From Enchytraeus crypticus (lineage: Eukaryota > Annelida > Clitellata > Enchytraeida > Enchytraeidae): DNA of 64,000 nucleotides. Location: assembly GCA_905160935.1 (NCBI GenBank), contig CAJHZI010000537.1, positions 65,001 through 129,000 on the forward strand. The letters are read 5' to 3'. This document shows, one piece after another, positions 43,310 to 53,624 of the stretch. The position numbers and the translations under genes were made by a program. The stretch's first letter is position 1. The number at the start of each line of letters is the position of its first letter. The notes beneath the pieces are model-generated. The model was given only the letters and a program-made list of their open reading frames with translations, was not told the DNA's origin and searched no databases.

Positions 43310-45627
43310 ATTATTATTATTATTATTAAAAATATTTATGTATTACATGCCTAGTGAGCAACCCCCACTTGAGGTTTTCTAAATTCTGGGCGATTCTAAA
43401 GCGGCATTACTGCCACTTGCTTGTGCGTGACGAACTAGGTTTACAATCCATATGGTAAATTGAACTCTTGGTGTAAAGTAGTCTCGAAAACCGATATCTT
43501 CTAAACTGCTATAAAAGTTTATGTTTTTAATAATAATAAAACTGGTGATAAGCGCGAAAAATCTTTTCTGTGGCAGCGACTGTCTATTGCTCTCCAGCGA
43601 TTCAATGCAGTCTGCTTCAGTGGCACTTTGGCTAAAGCGGCTTTCCAGAGTGCAGAGGAATTATTTTAATCGCTTTTTTAAAAACTTTTAATTCAATAAA
43701 GTCTCTTTTATCTTTTTTTTAGCCCAGGGCCCTTTACAGCCCAGGGCATTTAAATAAATAATTAATAATAATTGTTATTATTATTATTATTACTATTATT
43801 ATATTAAACTATTGTAATGCTCAAGAAGATTCTCATCTCAATGACTATCAATTGTAATACTAAGAAGAATAGTTTAAGCCTTCGGTTTCGTCATCCAAAT
43901 TAGACTTATGCCATCCAAATTATGTCAAAGCTGAACCAACTAGGCCACCAAAGAGCTAGTCTACTCAAATAACTAGTCTATTTCAAATATTTAAGCCTCG
44001 CAAAGAGCTAGTGAGCCAAACAAATAACTATAATTCATTACATAGCAATTTTCGGTCACTTACATAATTAGATCACTCAAATAATTAGGTCGTTCAAAAA
44101 CTTAGGCTACTGAAATAACAAGGTTGGTTACCAGTATACACACTGTTTCTAAAGACACCTCCACACAGCTGAGTAGTGTTTCCTTCACATTTAAAATTGC
44201 ATTCGCTCTCAGGTGCCTTGCCGTATCTTGCATAATTCTCTCCACAGAAACACTCATTTGCGTACTGTTTTATGCAAAAATAAATTGCACAAATTTTACA
44301 TTACGCAGATGCTTCAGCATGTCCGTAGGATATTTGAGATATGACATTGTGCCTGTGATCTAAACTGAAGTTTTGTGTATATAAGTATGCTTATCAGTGT
44401 ATATGTAAGTAAGCAACTACGTATGTATGTATGTATGTATGTATGTATGTATGTATGTCTGTGTGTGTGTGTATGTATGTATGTATGTATGTATGTATGT
44501 ATGTATGTATGTATGTATGTATGTATGTATGTATGTATGTATGTATGTATGTATGTATGTATTATGTATTATGTACTATGTACTATGTACTATGTACTAT
44601 GTACTATGTACTATGTACTATGTACTATGCATGATGCATCATGCATCATGCATCATGCATCATGCATCATGCATCATGCATGCATGCATCATGCATCATG
44701 CATCATGCATCATGCATCATGCATCATGCATCATGCATCATGCATCATGCATCATGCATCATGCATCATGCATCATGCATCATGCATCATGCATCATGCA
44801 TTCATGCATCATGCATCATGCATCATGCATCATGCATCATGCATCATGCATCATGCATCATGCATCATGCATCATGCATCATGCATCATGCATCATGCAT
44901 CATGCATCATGCATCATGCATCATGCATCATGCATCATGCATCATGCATCATGCATCATGCATCATGCATGCATCATGCATCATGCATCATGCATCATGC
45001 ATCATGCATCATGCATCATGCATCATGCATCATGCATCATGCATCATGCATCATGCATCATGCATCATGCATCATGCATCATGCATCATGCATCATGCAT
45101 CATGCATCATGCATCATGCATCATGCATCATGTGTAAATAGCGATATACTAATTACAAATTAAATTATGAAATCTGAAGTTCGCTTCGGTATGGGCCAAA
45201 CAAAAGCGGCTATTAGAATAAAAAGTGAAAAATTGCTGACTTCTATTTGTAGCTATAAATGGATGATGCAGTGCTACACTCATATGTAGACATTTTTAGA
45301 TATAAATGTAAATTTTAATGTAGTTTTATGTAGCGCTTTAATATAGAAATCTATCTTTAAAGTAGTATCCAAGACCAATTTCGGTCAAGGCACTGCTATA
45401 CCAGTTTTCGTTGTTAAAAATAAAAATATTAATACAATCAAATGTGAAAATACTATCGATCGTACGAACTTGTGCTCCGAAGTATGTATTCAAAGTGCTG
45501 TCTAAGCAGAGCGCTTGACAACTTTGCAGGGTCAACTTATTTCTTAAAACAAATGAATCTCCATCCAGTGCCCGCCATTTAAAGTCAGCATAGCATCCGA
45601 CGTAGTCCAACGAGCTCTCTGCAGCGT
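34668..45627 (-). CDS. Receptor B: WSC-EGF-2x cbEGF-TM protein with full tail
   Basis: Exons on the minus strand: 45470-45627, 44132-44264, 42545-42679, 41910-42035, 40722-40874, 40065-40179, 38471-38541 and 34668-34879 (1103 nt; the signal exon was not found, so the 5' end is incomplete). All phases agree with copy A and the frame closes on TGA at 34668. Domains: WSC, EGF-like, two cbEGF, transmembrane, and a cytoplasmic part of about 95 residues, the longest intact tail in the array. The tail carries VYDYLN, DMEYDKIE and EMECDKID. Y-x-x-I/L sites of this type bind SH2 domains in other receptors; that is an inference here. Its 3.6-kb last intron holds the nested hAT-like element and two small nested elements; a heptamer satellite lies inside the WSC intron. 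Confidence 0.84.
34920..35390 (+). mobile_element. LINE C-terminal fragment with (GA)n tail, carrying a SINE-1 insert
   Basis: The + strand reads pieces WTQKATKR, VGTDRQLINVLRN and, after a SINE-1 fragment, REKRQRLTK... then ATGGACCTGCCAGTAAGCGG, GTGCACTAAAGAGAGAG. It is colinear with the copy at 55266-55640. Frames are broken. Confidence 0.65.
35157..35212 (-). mobile_element. SINE-1 3' fragment inside a LINE remnant
   Basis: AAAAAGCTAAGGTTAACACC then CTCAAAAGCGATGTCAGTGA; LINE sequence resumes on both sides. Confidence 0.75.
35988..36953. mobile_element. TA-flanked inverted-repeat element (966 bp)
   Basis: Terminal inverted repeats GGGGAGAGCGGGGCAGGTTG and CAACTTGCCCCGCTCTCCCC. TA on both sides, and the empty site (ATTTACATG, as in hAT copy 1 near 22278) shows a TA duplication. 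Inside, the GTTGATAC motif is repeated several times near both ends. No transposase frame. Confidence 0.88.
37816..37953 (+). mobile_element. SINE-1 nested in hAT-like copy 2
   Basis: GGCTGGAGCCAGTGGCGAAG through GGGTTCAAATCCTGGGCTCG to AGCTTTTTAGCTTTT. Copy 1 of the hAT-like element lacks it at the equivalent site (near 21400). Confidence 0.9.
38471..38541 (-). CDS. Receptor B juxtamembrane tail exon
   Basis: RLYPARTINWGSNNNINNLN then VEYEG, phase 2-1. Acceptor CACCTCAG, donor GTGATA. Confidence 0.78.
38545..40064. other. Receptor B intron, paralogous with A, C and D introns
   Basis: Segments such as CTAAAAGGCTGCTACTGGACCG (split pieces near 38810) recur in the other copies (about 20110, 57665). 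A minus-strand frame at 39234-39449 has no counterpart and no domain. Confidence 0.5.
40065..40179 (-). CDS. Receptor B transmembrane exon
   Basis: [25 protein letters not shown] then LCRHR. Acceptor TACGATAG lies 15 nt further into the exon than in copy A. Confidence 0.84.
40722..40874 (-). CDS. Receptor B cbEGF domain 2 (second subtype)
   Basis: DVNECVPELTTKHCQHVC, GGYMCSCYLGYLL and the linker NNISATQG. 153 nt as in copy A. Donor GG/GTTCGA. Confidence 0.83.
41100..41470. repeat. Two GA/CT microsatellites
   Basis: (GA)n at about 41122-41141 and (CT)n at about 41390-41465, in the intron between the two cbEGF exons of receptor B. Confidence 0.85.
41910..42035 (-). CDS. Receptor B cbEGF domain 1
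   Basis: [20 protein letters not shown] and GYELSTDGFHCSG, 126 nt, phase 1-1. Confidence 0.87.
42545..42679 (-). CDS. Receptor B EGF-like domain
   Basis: [20 protein letters not shown] through CPDRTCAADWTGPTCSDG. Donor GACG/GTTCAA as in the other copies. Confidence 0.86.
42770..43175 (+). mobile_element. LINE 3' end with (TTA)n tail
   Basis: Degenerate C-terminal coding (a Y-L-F-P-like end), then GGAGACGTCCCTGACATCAT, GGACGTTAAACCTTTATTA and a TTA array. A shorter copy of the final part lies directly in front (42800-42850), so two insertions of the same family are stacked. Confidence 0.75.
43176..43345. repeat. T-rich run, 75-bp repeat and (TTA)n
   Basis: TTACCCCGGTGTAAAGAACC then CTGGGGTTTGATAAAAACGA and TGCTGAATCGCCGCCCGG is repeated almost exactly at 50032-50102. 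Both lie between TTA microsatellites in receptor introns. Confidence 0.75.
43350..44131. other. Receptor B intron with short tandem motifs
   Basis: A TTA run near 43770-43800 and, from about 43950, diverged repeats of CACTCAAATAACTAG leading to the WSC exon. The same kind of array occurs at the same intron position in C and D. Confidence 0.6.
44132..44264 (-). CDS. Receptor B WSC second half
   Basis: YANECFCGENYARYGKAPES, then [11 protein letters not shown] and NSVYTG. Acceptor AAACAG, donor GTAACC. Confidence 0.87.
44422..45132. repeat. (GTAT)n passing into heptamer satellites
   Basis: Three blocks in order: (GTAT)n to about 44560, a 7-bp ACTATGT block to about 44628, then about 70 copies of the 7-bp unit ATGCATC to 45132 with a few 4- or 5-bp slips. 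It is inside the WSC intron of receptor B. All frames across it are artefacts (Met-His-His-Ala-Ser-Cys-Ile cycles). Confidence 0.95.
45470..45627 (-). CDS. Receptor B WSC first half
   Basis: [30 protein letters not shown] and TYFGAQ, 158 nt. Acceptor TTACATAAG, donor CAA/GTTCGT. Confidence 0.87.
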
Positions 45628-45639
45628 CTTATGTAAAAT

Positions 45640-46687
45640 AAAGAGATTAATCATAGCCTACTTGCTAGACAATATTCTGTCGAGATAGTTCGTATAGATA
45701 ATTGCAATGATACGAAATGTTTATCCGTGCTGTGTGCAACCACTGAAGAGTAGACCAATCGTAAACTGCAAGTGTCGTACGAGGCGACTGAGCAAGAACT
45801 GAAGGTGTAAAGGGAAACAATCTTAGAAGCTATATTATTCCCTAGCTATAGCATAAAATAAGGTGTGGATAAGCATAGCCCTTTATAAAGGGATTAATCT
45901 ATGGATTGCTCGATCTTTATGGAGCGCGAAAGCAGAATATGACTAAGAATATGTGCCATGGACCCGTCATTAAACAGAACACTATACATGTAGAGAGACT
46001 GAGTAACGTGTACAGAAGTGTACGTGAACTCCAAACTCGTCTCATTCGAGCTACCGTTACAAAAATATTTTAAAAACCATTTTTTAACAGTTGGTAGCTT
46101 TATACATTCAGCACGGTTACTTTCTGATAGATTCAATATTTAAACCTCCAAACTAAAATGGTATTAACATCTTTTGTCAATCATAACAACTGTTTAGTCA
46201 TTGTTTTTTATTTTTTCGTTTATTAGACTCTGTTCGTCTTGACTCTGGTGCATAAGAGGTGTTCAACTAGATAGAACGGGTCGCTTTCTCTATGATGGCC
46301 TAGTGTTCGGGTATTGACTAATGATTGGATTGTTACATTGTTTGCGCTTATTTTGTGCTCTTTTTGCCTGATTGAATGCATTTTGTGTACTCTTTTCTTT
46401 TATTAAATAGACCTAGGGCCATATTCATCCTCCACCTCGTTACCAATACTACGTTATCCAAAAACATTGTAGCCCCATCTAATAAAATCACGCTGCAGTT
46501 TAATACTGCACTGTGAGTGAAAAGTTAGCAATGCGTTAGAAATATATTAAGGTTATATCAACGAAATATATTTAAAGAGATAACAACAAAGAATACCTCA
46601 TCATTACTTCACTGAAAAGGCAGCCTATTAATTTTATTTTATATTAAGGCTACACTGAATCTAGGTCATATATAAATTATATATATA

Positions 46688-46726
<39 letters not shown>

Positions 46727-47330
46727 TGAATATCCTGAAATATCGAATGTTTAAACTTAAAAACATTACTTTTAAATTATAGACAGCTGTATAGATAGGC
46801 CTATAGCAAGCTGTGATTTATAGCAATCTATTAATATATTACAGGAAATAGTGTATAATGGCTATACTTTACTTGATTTGCCTCCGACAACCAAAACGAC
46901 GCATAATTTAACTAATATAATTCTTTCGTGAAGCATTTTGCTGCTGAACTAAAATAATAAAATAGTAAATTATAAATAGCTCAGTAAACGATATTAAATA
47001 AACAGAAAATCTAAATTTAATTTCCATTCAGATTAGAGAGACTGTTTAAGGAACTCTAAGGGCCTATTGAGGGCCTATTGAGGGCCTATAACGGCCTGTT
47101 AATTAAGCTATTTGTACGTGTAGTCTTATCAGTCATCTGAAAGCGTCATTTCTGCAACAAGCAGCCATTCAGTATCAGCTAATGAAAATTCTATAGGCCT
47201 ACTAGACTCTTATTAAAGCAAAACCTGCTATCTACCAACTTAGCAGGGAGTTACTTCAATTCGAGGTATTTGATATAAATGGCGATTGCTTTCAACATGA
47301 AATCACTTATATTACAATAGTTTAGCCTTG
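45640..47330. other. Between receptors B and C; no gene found
   Basis: The receptor B signal exon should be here or further upstream but was not found. Contents: the short-hairpin repeat (about 45740-45800), a degenerate LINE tail (45850-45990), a (TA)n run (46690-46725) and unassigned sequence. Confidence 0.5.
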
Positions 47331-47331
47331 T

Positions 47332-47562
47332 GGAATGTCTTTAGAGCGTAGCGGTAACGTCATGAAGTTTAAAATGACAGATCCTGAAGTAATTTGAACC
47401 CTCGTTTGTTCGAATCCCAGTCGAGCTGGTCTGAGAGTAAAAGCTCGGACATTCACTGGACTGGTTATACGGAAAATGGTCTAAATGCTTAACGCTTGAA
47501 TCATGTGTTACTAAAAAGTGACAGATATCAACAAAGTTGACCATATCATTATACTGCGTGTT
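47332..47562 (+). mobile_element. SINE-2 copy
   Basis: AGCGGTAACGTCATGAAGTT, TTGTTCGAATCCCAG and GTGACAGATATCAACAAAG in order. Confidence 0.8.
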
Positions 47563-47749
47563 TTTCCACAAAAAGTCAAGAGTTAGAGTTAAGCCACGTT
47601 CTTACTGTAACAAAAATCAGTATTGCACTAGCGGACTCTGACTTATAAAAATTATAACATTTAATGGAAGCACTACTACAGGTTTTGGTCTATGTATATA
47701 GCCCTGCTTGTCACAAAGCTGCCAACTGGATTCAAAACAGTGGTTTTGA

Positions 47750-48480
47750 TTGGTGTTGAAGTAAGCTGCTCTGTTCTTTAAGAACACTTATTTGCTTATT
47801 AAAGATTGCTACTAAGTTAACAAATACTTGGTTTCTCCTTGCTAAAGGCTGCTACTCCATTTTTTATACAAAATATTTTATGTTATTAAAGACTGCTACT
47901 CAGTTTACAAGCACCAAGTCTTGCTTGGCTGCTTGTAAGTTGTAGATTCTTTTTAACATTGTGTTGTTACAGAATTCCTGTGTCGGTAAAACACCATAAT
48001 CTTGCAGTGAAAGCGATTGATATACTTATTAGTCACCAAATTTTCACGTATCTCAAATCTTAAATTGTCTGTTGAGGGTTTTTGTAGTTAATTATACAGG
48101 TAACAGGCAGAACCTCACTGAATATTTATTTTCTAAAGTAGTAAAATTTTCCTCCATAAGCTTTGAAAGCCATATGGTTTCATTTATCGACAGATTCATT
48201 GATGACTGTTTGTTTGGTATGATTGCTTCATTTATCGACAGATTCATTGATGACTGTTTGTTTGGTTTGATTGCTTCATTTATTGATTAAATTATTTGAT
48301 GATACAGTTGTAATAACTTGATTTGTCGGATTTAAAGGATTGTTGATTGATTGATTGGTTCATTGATTGATTAACTTATTCTATTGAATAATTTAATTGA
48401 TAAATTGCTTAGTTTGTTTCTTGATTGGTTGATTGGCTGTTTAATATCGATATAATAGATGCTATTTTGATATACTAATT
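47750..48480. repeat. Duplicated intergenic DNA with a 52-bp tandem repeat and GATT-rich part
   Basis: 47750-48060 matches 32610-32880. At 48180-48290 the unit TTCATTTATCGACAGATTC...GTTTGTTTGGT is present two and a half times. GATT-rich sequence before 48480 resembles the stretch before HHEX exon 4. Confidence 0.7.
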
Positions 48481-48493
48481 ATTGTATCTTAGA

Positions 48494-48617
48494 GATGTTG
48501 CTATGGTTACGCAGAACAAGACACCGGTTTTCCCCATCACGTCACAGTGACGTTATCATCCAAGTCGTCACATGACTGGGAGTCGTCGTCTGATATTTCT
48601 GACATATGATTCTCACC
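48494..48617 (+). pseudogene. Second copy of HHEX exon 4
   Basis: From TTGCTATGGTTACGCAGAA to ATTCTCACCAGAGG it matches 18420-18548 at about 92% identity (10 differences in about 125 bases by eye). The frame GYAEQDTGFPHHVTVTL...WESSSDISDI stays open to a TGA at 48615-48617. The exon's first third is diverged with small indels, and the homologous AG acceptor is gone, though a new CTTAG lies just before AGATGTTGC. No homeobox exon is near, so it is an orphan exon duplicated with the receptor C unit, or an alternative last exon of HHEX. Confidence 0.75.
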
Positions 48618-48619
48618 AG

Positions 48620-49270
48620 AGGTCTAGAGTTCCTAGGCTAATGTTACCACTTGAAATAGAAATGAATATGACTCACGTGTATATGTTTTAGTAAACGATC
48701 ATCAATGATGACATTTAGCACATTATATAAAATCATTTGTTTAAACCGTTGGACAGTTATGATGAATTGTGATGAGTTATGGGGTGTTGTAGATATCACC
48801 AGTGATGCAAAAGCTCTAAATTTTTTTTCTGATCTGCTCTCTTTGGAATCGATCCCATTATTTTAAGGGCAGTCGTTTACAGTTCCATGAAAATAGCTGG
48901 AGCTCTGCGCATAGTTATAAATGTGCAGATTTGTACAGTAATGGTACTTTGCATATATAAACAAACATTAACTTAAAAATCTTCTAGCCAGCACAGATCT
49001 TCCGTATGGCAATTGTTAGATATTACAGATCCAGTACATAATGTTCTCTAGTTTTCATAATTCTTTCACGAAGTACTCTTAATATTTGACTAATCTTTAA
49101 CGCAATATTTTCCAGGTGTAAAATTTTGTCACAAAATGGGATCTCTGTATTACAAGTTTTTCTTCACAGTCAGGTTGAATAAATACAAGTATGTTACAAA
49201 AACAACGCCAGATTTCTTCAATTAATCTCATCAGCACGGTTTATTTTAACGTATTTCATCTAAAGTAGGC
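48620..49270. other. 3' flank shared with HHEX/receptor A junction
   Basis: GAGTTCCTAGGCTAATGTTA and CACTTGAAATAG match 18553-18582, so the duplication continues beyond the exon. The rest is unassigned. Confidence 0.6.
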
Positions 49271-49383
49271 CTATTTATATGTACTGGATTTATATGTCTC
49301 TGGATTCACATATTCATAGCAATTGTGTAATTCGTCCTGAGATGGTTTGTCATTACCGCAGTAGACTCCTTCTTTTGTTACAC
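49271..49383 (-). CDS. Receptor C terminal exon
   Basis: [20 protein letters not shown], then CYEYVNPE and [11 protein letters not shown]. Colinear with the start of the B tail exon but ending before the M-E-Y-x-K-I repeats. Confidence 0.78.
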
Positions 49384-49959
49384 CTGCCATCAATCAGTAC
49401 AAATTTTGCAGATCAATATAAGAAGAGAACTAAAACCTCTTTGACATCAGTTGATATTTAATTAATCAATCCTAATCACTAAATATTCTATTGAATCAGA
49501 CTCTAAAACTTTAAGGTGAAATAATAATAAAAACATTAATAATACTTGTGCTTCATCATAATTTGAAAATGTAAAACGACAATCATAAGCGATGACGGCC
49601 ATGACGTAGATACCTGATGAGGTAGGGCCGTAGAGGATAAATTGCGCCATCGATGTTTAATTTTCGAAACATTTATTGCCGGATTCGATACAAGTGTATA
49701 GAATATGGACACCAGTGAACAAAGATTCTCAGTGGGTTGTGCGACAATTAGCAAATTTAAACAACGATAACTGTAAGCATTTTGATGAGAACATTTTTCT
49801 AAAATGCTTAAATTTCAAAGAAATCCTTCAAAATCAAAGTGATTTTTCAAATGTTTATCTTGATTCGCTGATGAAAGTAAATAGCCAGCAGTGAATGGAT
49901 TATCGAGCGAATAATAACATTTATATCGAATACCAATAATTAGTTATTATTATTCTTAA

Positions 49960-49995
<36 letters not shown>

Positions 49996-50127
49996 TTTAT
50001 TATTATTATTATTTTTTAAATTATTTTTTATTACCCCGGTGTAAAGAACCTGGGGTTTGATAAAAACGATTCGAGCAATACGTGCTGAATCGCCGCCCGG
50101 CTACTCGAGGTCATCAATCGGCTAAGC

Positions 50128-50160
<33 letters not shown>

Positions 50161-53100
50161 ATCACCTTCAGCGACAAAGACGGCGTTGATGTTGTTGCTG
50201 TTGCTACATCCAGAGTTTCTTGTTCTCACAGGACAAAGGCTGAAGGGTAAATACAACACAAATCAGTAATACACAGTTCATGTGCTTCGATAGAAACATA
50301 CAGACTCTAGTCCTCGAGAACTGCTGTGGAATCGGGTTTTGTCGACCTTGGTCTTGATCTCGAAGTTCTGGTCTTGGTCTTGAGCGATTGATCCCGATAT
50401 AATTTTTATATCACTACATTTTCTTTTGACTATTTTCAAGAAATTGTGATTTTAAAGAATCATACACGTAATACAATGATTGTACAATGATTGTACAATG
50501 ATTGTACAATGATTGTACAATATTTTAAAATGTCTTCCTCTTGCTGAATGTTTGTTGTATGGGCCTACCCCAACATGACTAAGGTAGCTGAGAGTCTGAG
50601 TGTGGTAGACATACATAATTATGGTATATTCGCTTGCGGTATACGCACTACGAAGCCGAAATACCCAATCCTCAATAATATGTTCGCTGGCAAATATTTC
50701 TAAGTTGTGTTAGCCATGCTTGCTTTTATAAATTAAACGAATACGATTAGCGTGACTAAAAAGCTTAGCGTAAACGACATAAGACATCGTTGAATTCTAG
50801 CAGGAAAGTGTTTGTCTATGATAGCACTGAAAACTGTAACTCAAAAATTAAAGTTACGGCCAGGACATATCGGGTTTATTATTTATTTATTTTACCAACC
50901 GAATTGTAATCAAAACTTTACATTTTACAAGCACGAGATCTGAAGTTTGCTACAGAAACAAGGACGCACTGAAGAAAAGATAGGTAAGTAGCGTACGCAC
51001 AAATCCAAAGCTCCAAATGCTCTGTCACTTTTCTAATTAAACAGTGAAAGAAAAGGTAAAGCTCACCGGTTACGACAGATGGCACAGGTAATCATCCAAG
51101 CAATGATAAGGAGCAACAGAATGATGACTACGGCTATGAAGGCATTTCTCCAGGACCTGTTAATCGTAATTACCCCTAAGATATATGAAAAATTATATTA
51201 AACATACACGTAAGAAAAAGTATAAGCTTCATATAATAAAGTGAGAATGTATTGACGCGTCACCAATAGATAAAAATATCTGATAGATCAAACTGATGCT
51301 TTAAAATAACGAATAAATATCATAAAATAACTCATGGATAAAATTAACTGATAAATGAAACTTTTATATCGAAACTAATTAGTATAAAAATCTTTGAAAG
51401 GCTTGAAATTTACTGCTGAAAACTTCATCAACTTCTTTAGGTTCCATTCCTGATAATTGCCTCCTTTTCTTCAAAATGATTCGCGATTCTCCTAGATGTT
51501 AATATCGCTCATTTACTGTAATCTAGCTGTTTATATTATTAGCTGTGATTAGCTTTCTCATTGTATAAGTTGGCTCCGAACAAATATTCTAAACACTTGT
51601 AACGGAGATCAAGTTAAACGACTTTAGTATAGAATTACCGACTCCAAAAGGGTCTTTATATTTACCTCCAACATTTACTTTTGTTGCATTCACGCATACA
51701 TTATTTTAAATACATTCACATCAGTGACTTTTTTTACATCAGATAGAAGCATTCTAATCAGACAGCTTAGGATTGCTTGCCCAGCTGTTGTGCATAGAAA
51801 TTAACGTAACATAAGGATTTCGTTTTTTGATAAGATATGTGAATCATCTACCCTGACGGCCGATGTTTCAGTTTTTATAGACTGTTTGATACCTGTATTT
51901 CTGGGAATTTTTAATTTCATTTCTTTTAAATGGTTATTTATATTTATATTTGTCAGTGATTTGGTGTTGATGCTGAAATAAACACTCTCTCTCTCTCTCT
52001 CACTCTCTCTTGCCCACAAACTAATGAACTTGTAAATGTTGTGATTTGAACCATCAGAGCACGTAGACTCCGTCCAGTCAGCTGCAGAAGATCCGTTCAG
52101 ACAAGTCCCATTCCTCCAGCAAGGCCCGGAGTCCTTACAATGACACCGTTTCTCACAGTAGCGTCCATACCAGCCTCTACTGCAAACTGTAAACAGCGAA
52201 TACCAGCTGATCAATCCTTGACTCCCTTCAGCCTGTTTGACAAAGCTAGAATCAAAGATCAGTTAGAATAGTGGAATATGTAAAACTGAAGAATGTTATG
52301 TCTTCAATATCTTGAAGCCCTTACATTAACTATGACTAATGAAATACCAGAAGTTGATATATCTCAACTATTGAACATATTTAGAAGATTCGCTACATGT
52401 AATTAATGAATTAAAGACAAAATTGCAATTATAAAAAAGTGGTAGTCTTCGGTTTCGTCATCCAAAAATGATGTCAAGGAATAGACCTCTCCATTCGCCA
52501 AACCTCTCATATAATTTGACCACTCAAATATCTAGGCCACTGAAATAACTAGGTAAGTGAAATAACTATAGCCAACTCAAATAACTATAGGTCACTTGTA
52601 CAACTAGTCCACTCACGTAATTAGTTATTCGAAAAAATTAAACTACTGAAATATCAAGGTTAGTTACCGGTATACACGCTGTTTCTCCATGCACCTCCAC
52701 ACAGCTGAGTAGTGTTTCCATCACATTTAAAATTGCACTCGCCCTCAGGTGCCTTTCCGTATTTATCATAAATATCTCCACAGAAGCAATAATGAGAAGC
52801 CTACACAGAATAAAGCGAATAAATCTGCCACAGATAGAAACTTCAGTTTCGTGTTAAATATTTGGGAGATGTGTATGCAGTCTAAACTGGACGGTTTAGT
52901 GGCGCGAGCCGTTTTGTACGATAATCAGTATTGTGTTGGTTATTTTTTCCTTCCTACGCCATTCATATTCTTCTTTCACTTACAATTTATCCTTGACAAT
53001 CAGTTCGGCTGAATCGATTTATATGGACGTGTGTTGTGGAAACGTGCCTGACATCGTCTCTGCACGAAGAGGTCAGTGTATGCCCATGCGCACTGAGCAA

Positions 53101-53619
53101 TTCTTCTGGCAAGAGAACAGATTTTTATATGTGTAGACTAACCGTGTATTGGACTTGTCGTAAAAGGCGACAAAGCACTAGTGTGACACCAAAGTCAGAA
53201 AGGTCATTCGGTTTGTGAGCGTCTAGACTCGAGAAATTTCTACAAAATTTTCTAATCTCCACCATGTTTAACATTTATATATTTACAATCGCGGAAAATA
53301 CAAATGCTATCCGTAGCCTTTATTAACCGTTTCACTCTTACTTACGGAATGCTGCTTTCATATTCCTGTAAAATGTTCGATCACTTTTATATGTGTATGA
53401 TGTGACAAATGTAATAAGTAAAATAAAAAAAATAAAATAAAAAAATACTTTCGACACGAACTTGTGCTCCGAAGTACGTATTCAGAGTGCTGACTAGGCA
53501 GAACGCTTGACACAACTGCAGAGTCATGACACCTTTCCCATCGACAAAAACTCCATCCAGTGACCGCGGTAGGGTATCATCATAGCATCCGACATAGTCC
53601 AACGAGATTTCTGATGCAG
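49271..53619 (-). CDS. Receptor C: WSC-EGF-TM protein without cbEGF domains
   Basis: Exons on the minus strand: 53462-53619, 52668-52800, 52052-52186, 51067-51175, 50166-50239 and 49271-49383 (722 nt; signal exon not identified). Phases match A and B. The EGF exon is followed directly by the membrane exon; since both join in phase 1 the loss of cbEGF exons keeps the frame. The EGF domain has Ser-Ser (GSSAADW) where the others have a Cys (RTCAAEW), so one disulphide is lost. The tail is short but intact: [20 protein letters not shown], then [17 protein letters not shown] and TAG. The frame of the first exon is open back to an ATG at 53680 (MILIYLYGILSISILCNFL), which could act as a signal peptide by reading into former intron. 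Confidence 0.82.
49930..50155. repeat. (ATT)n with the 75-bp CCCCGGTG repeat
   Basis: ATT arrays flank a near-exact copy (50032-50102) of the repeat at 43203-43275, extended here by CTACTCGAGGTCATCAATCG. Confidence 0.8.
50166..50239 (-). CDS. Receptor C juxtamembrane tail exon
   Basis: [20 protein letters not shown], then VFVAEG. 74 nt, phase 2-1. Confidence 0.78.
50245..51060. other. Receptor C intron; short TACAATGATTG repeat
   Basis: Four to five copies of ACAATGATTGT at about 50470-50522. Paralogous segments with the D intron (GGGTTTTGTCG near 50335 and 57451). Confidence 0.55.
51067..51175 (-). CDS. Receptor C transmembrane exon
   Basis: [27 protein letters not shown] then ICRNR, 109 nt. 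Acceptor ATCTTAG, donor GTGAGC. Confidence 0.85.
51180..52050. other. Receptor C intron lacking cbEGF exons
   Basis: I looked for D-x-D/N-E-C exons on the minus strand in this interval and found none. A CT run is at 51985-52010. Confidence 0.6.
52052..52186 (-). CDS. Receptor C EGF-like domain with a lost cysteine
   Basis: [34 protein letters not shown] and CSD. The fifth-position Cys of the other copies is Ser. Confidence 0.85.
52230..52660. other. Receptor C intron with diverged CACTCAAATA repeats
   Basis: GTTTCGTCATCCAAAAATGA, then CACTCAAATATCTAGG-type units, homologous to introns of B and D. Confidence 0.6.
52668..52800 (-). CDS. Receptor C WSC second half
   Basis: [20 protein letters not shown], then [11 protein letters not shown] and NSVYTG. 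Acceptor TGTGTAG. Confidence 0.87.
53462..53619 (-). CDS. Receptor C WSC first half
   Basis: [30 protein letters not shown] and TYFGAQ. Acceptor CTGAAAG, donor CAA/GTTCGT. Confidence 0.87.
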
Positions 53620-53624
53620 CTTTC

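Noticed and set aside
44626-45132. CRISPR-like regular array
   Set aside because: There are no unique spacers; it is an uninterrupted heptamer satellite in a eukaryotic intron.
44375-45163. Long + strand frames of 166 to 262 codons
   Set aside because: They run through (GTAT)n and 7-bp satellite and repeat Met-His-His-Ala-Ser-Cys-Ile in all three frames. A unit length not divisible by three without stops gives this by itself.
48494-48617. A second HHEX gene
   Set aside because: Only the last exon is duplicated; no homeobox exon or eh1 region occurs in the surrounding sequence.
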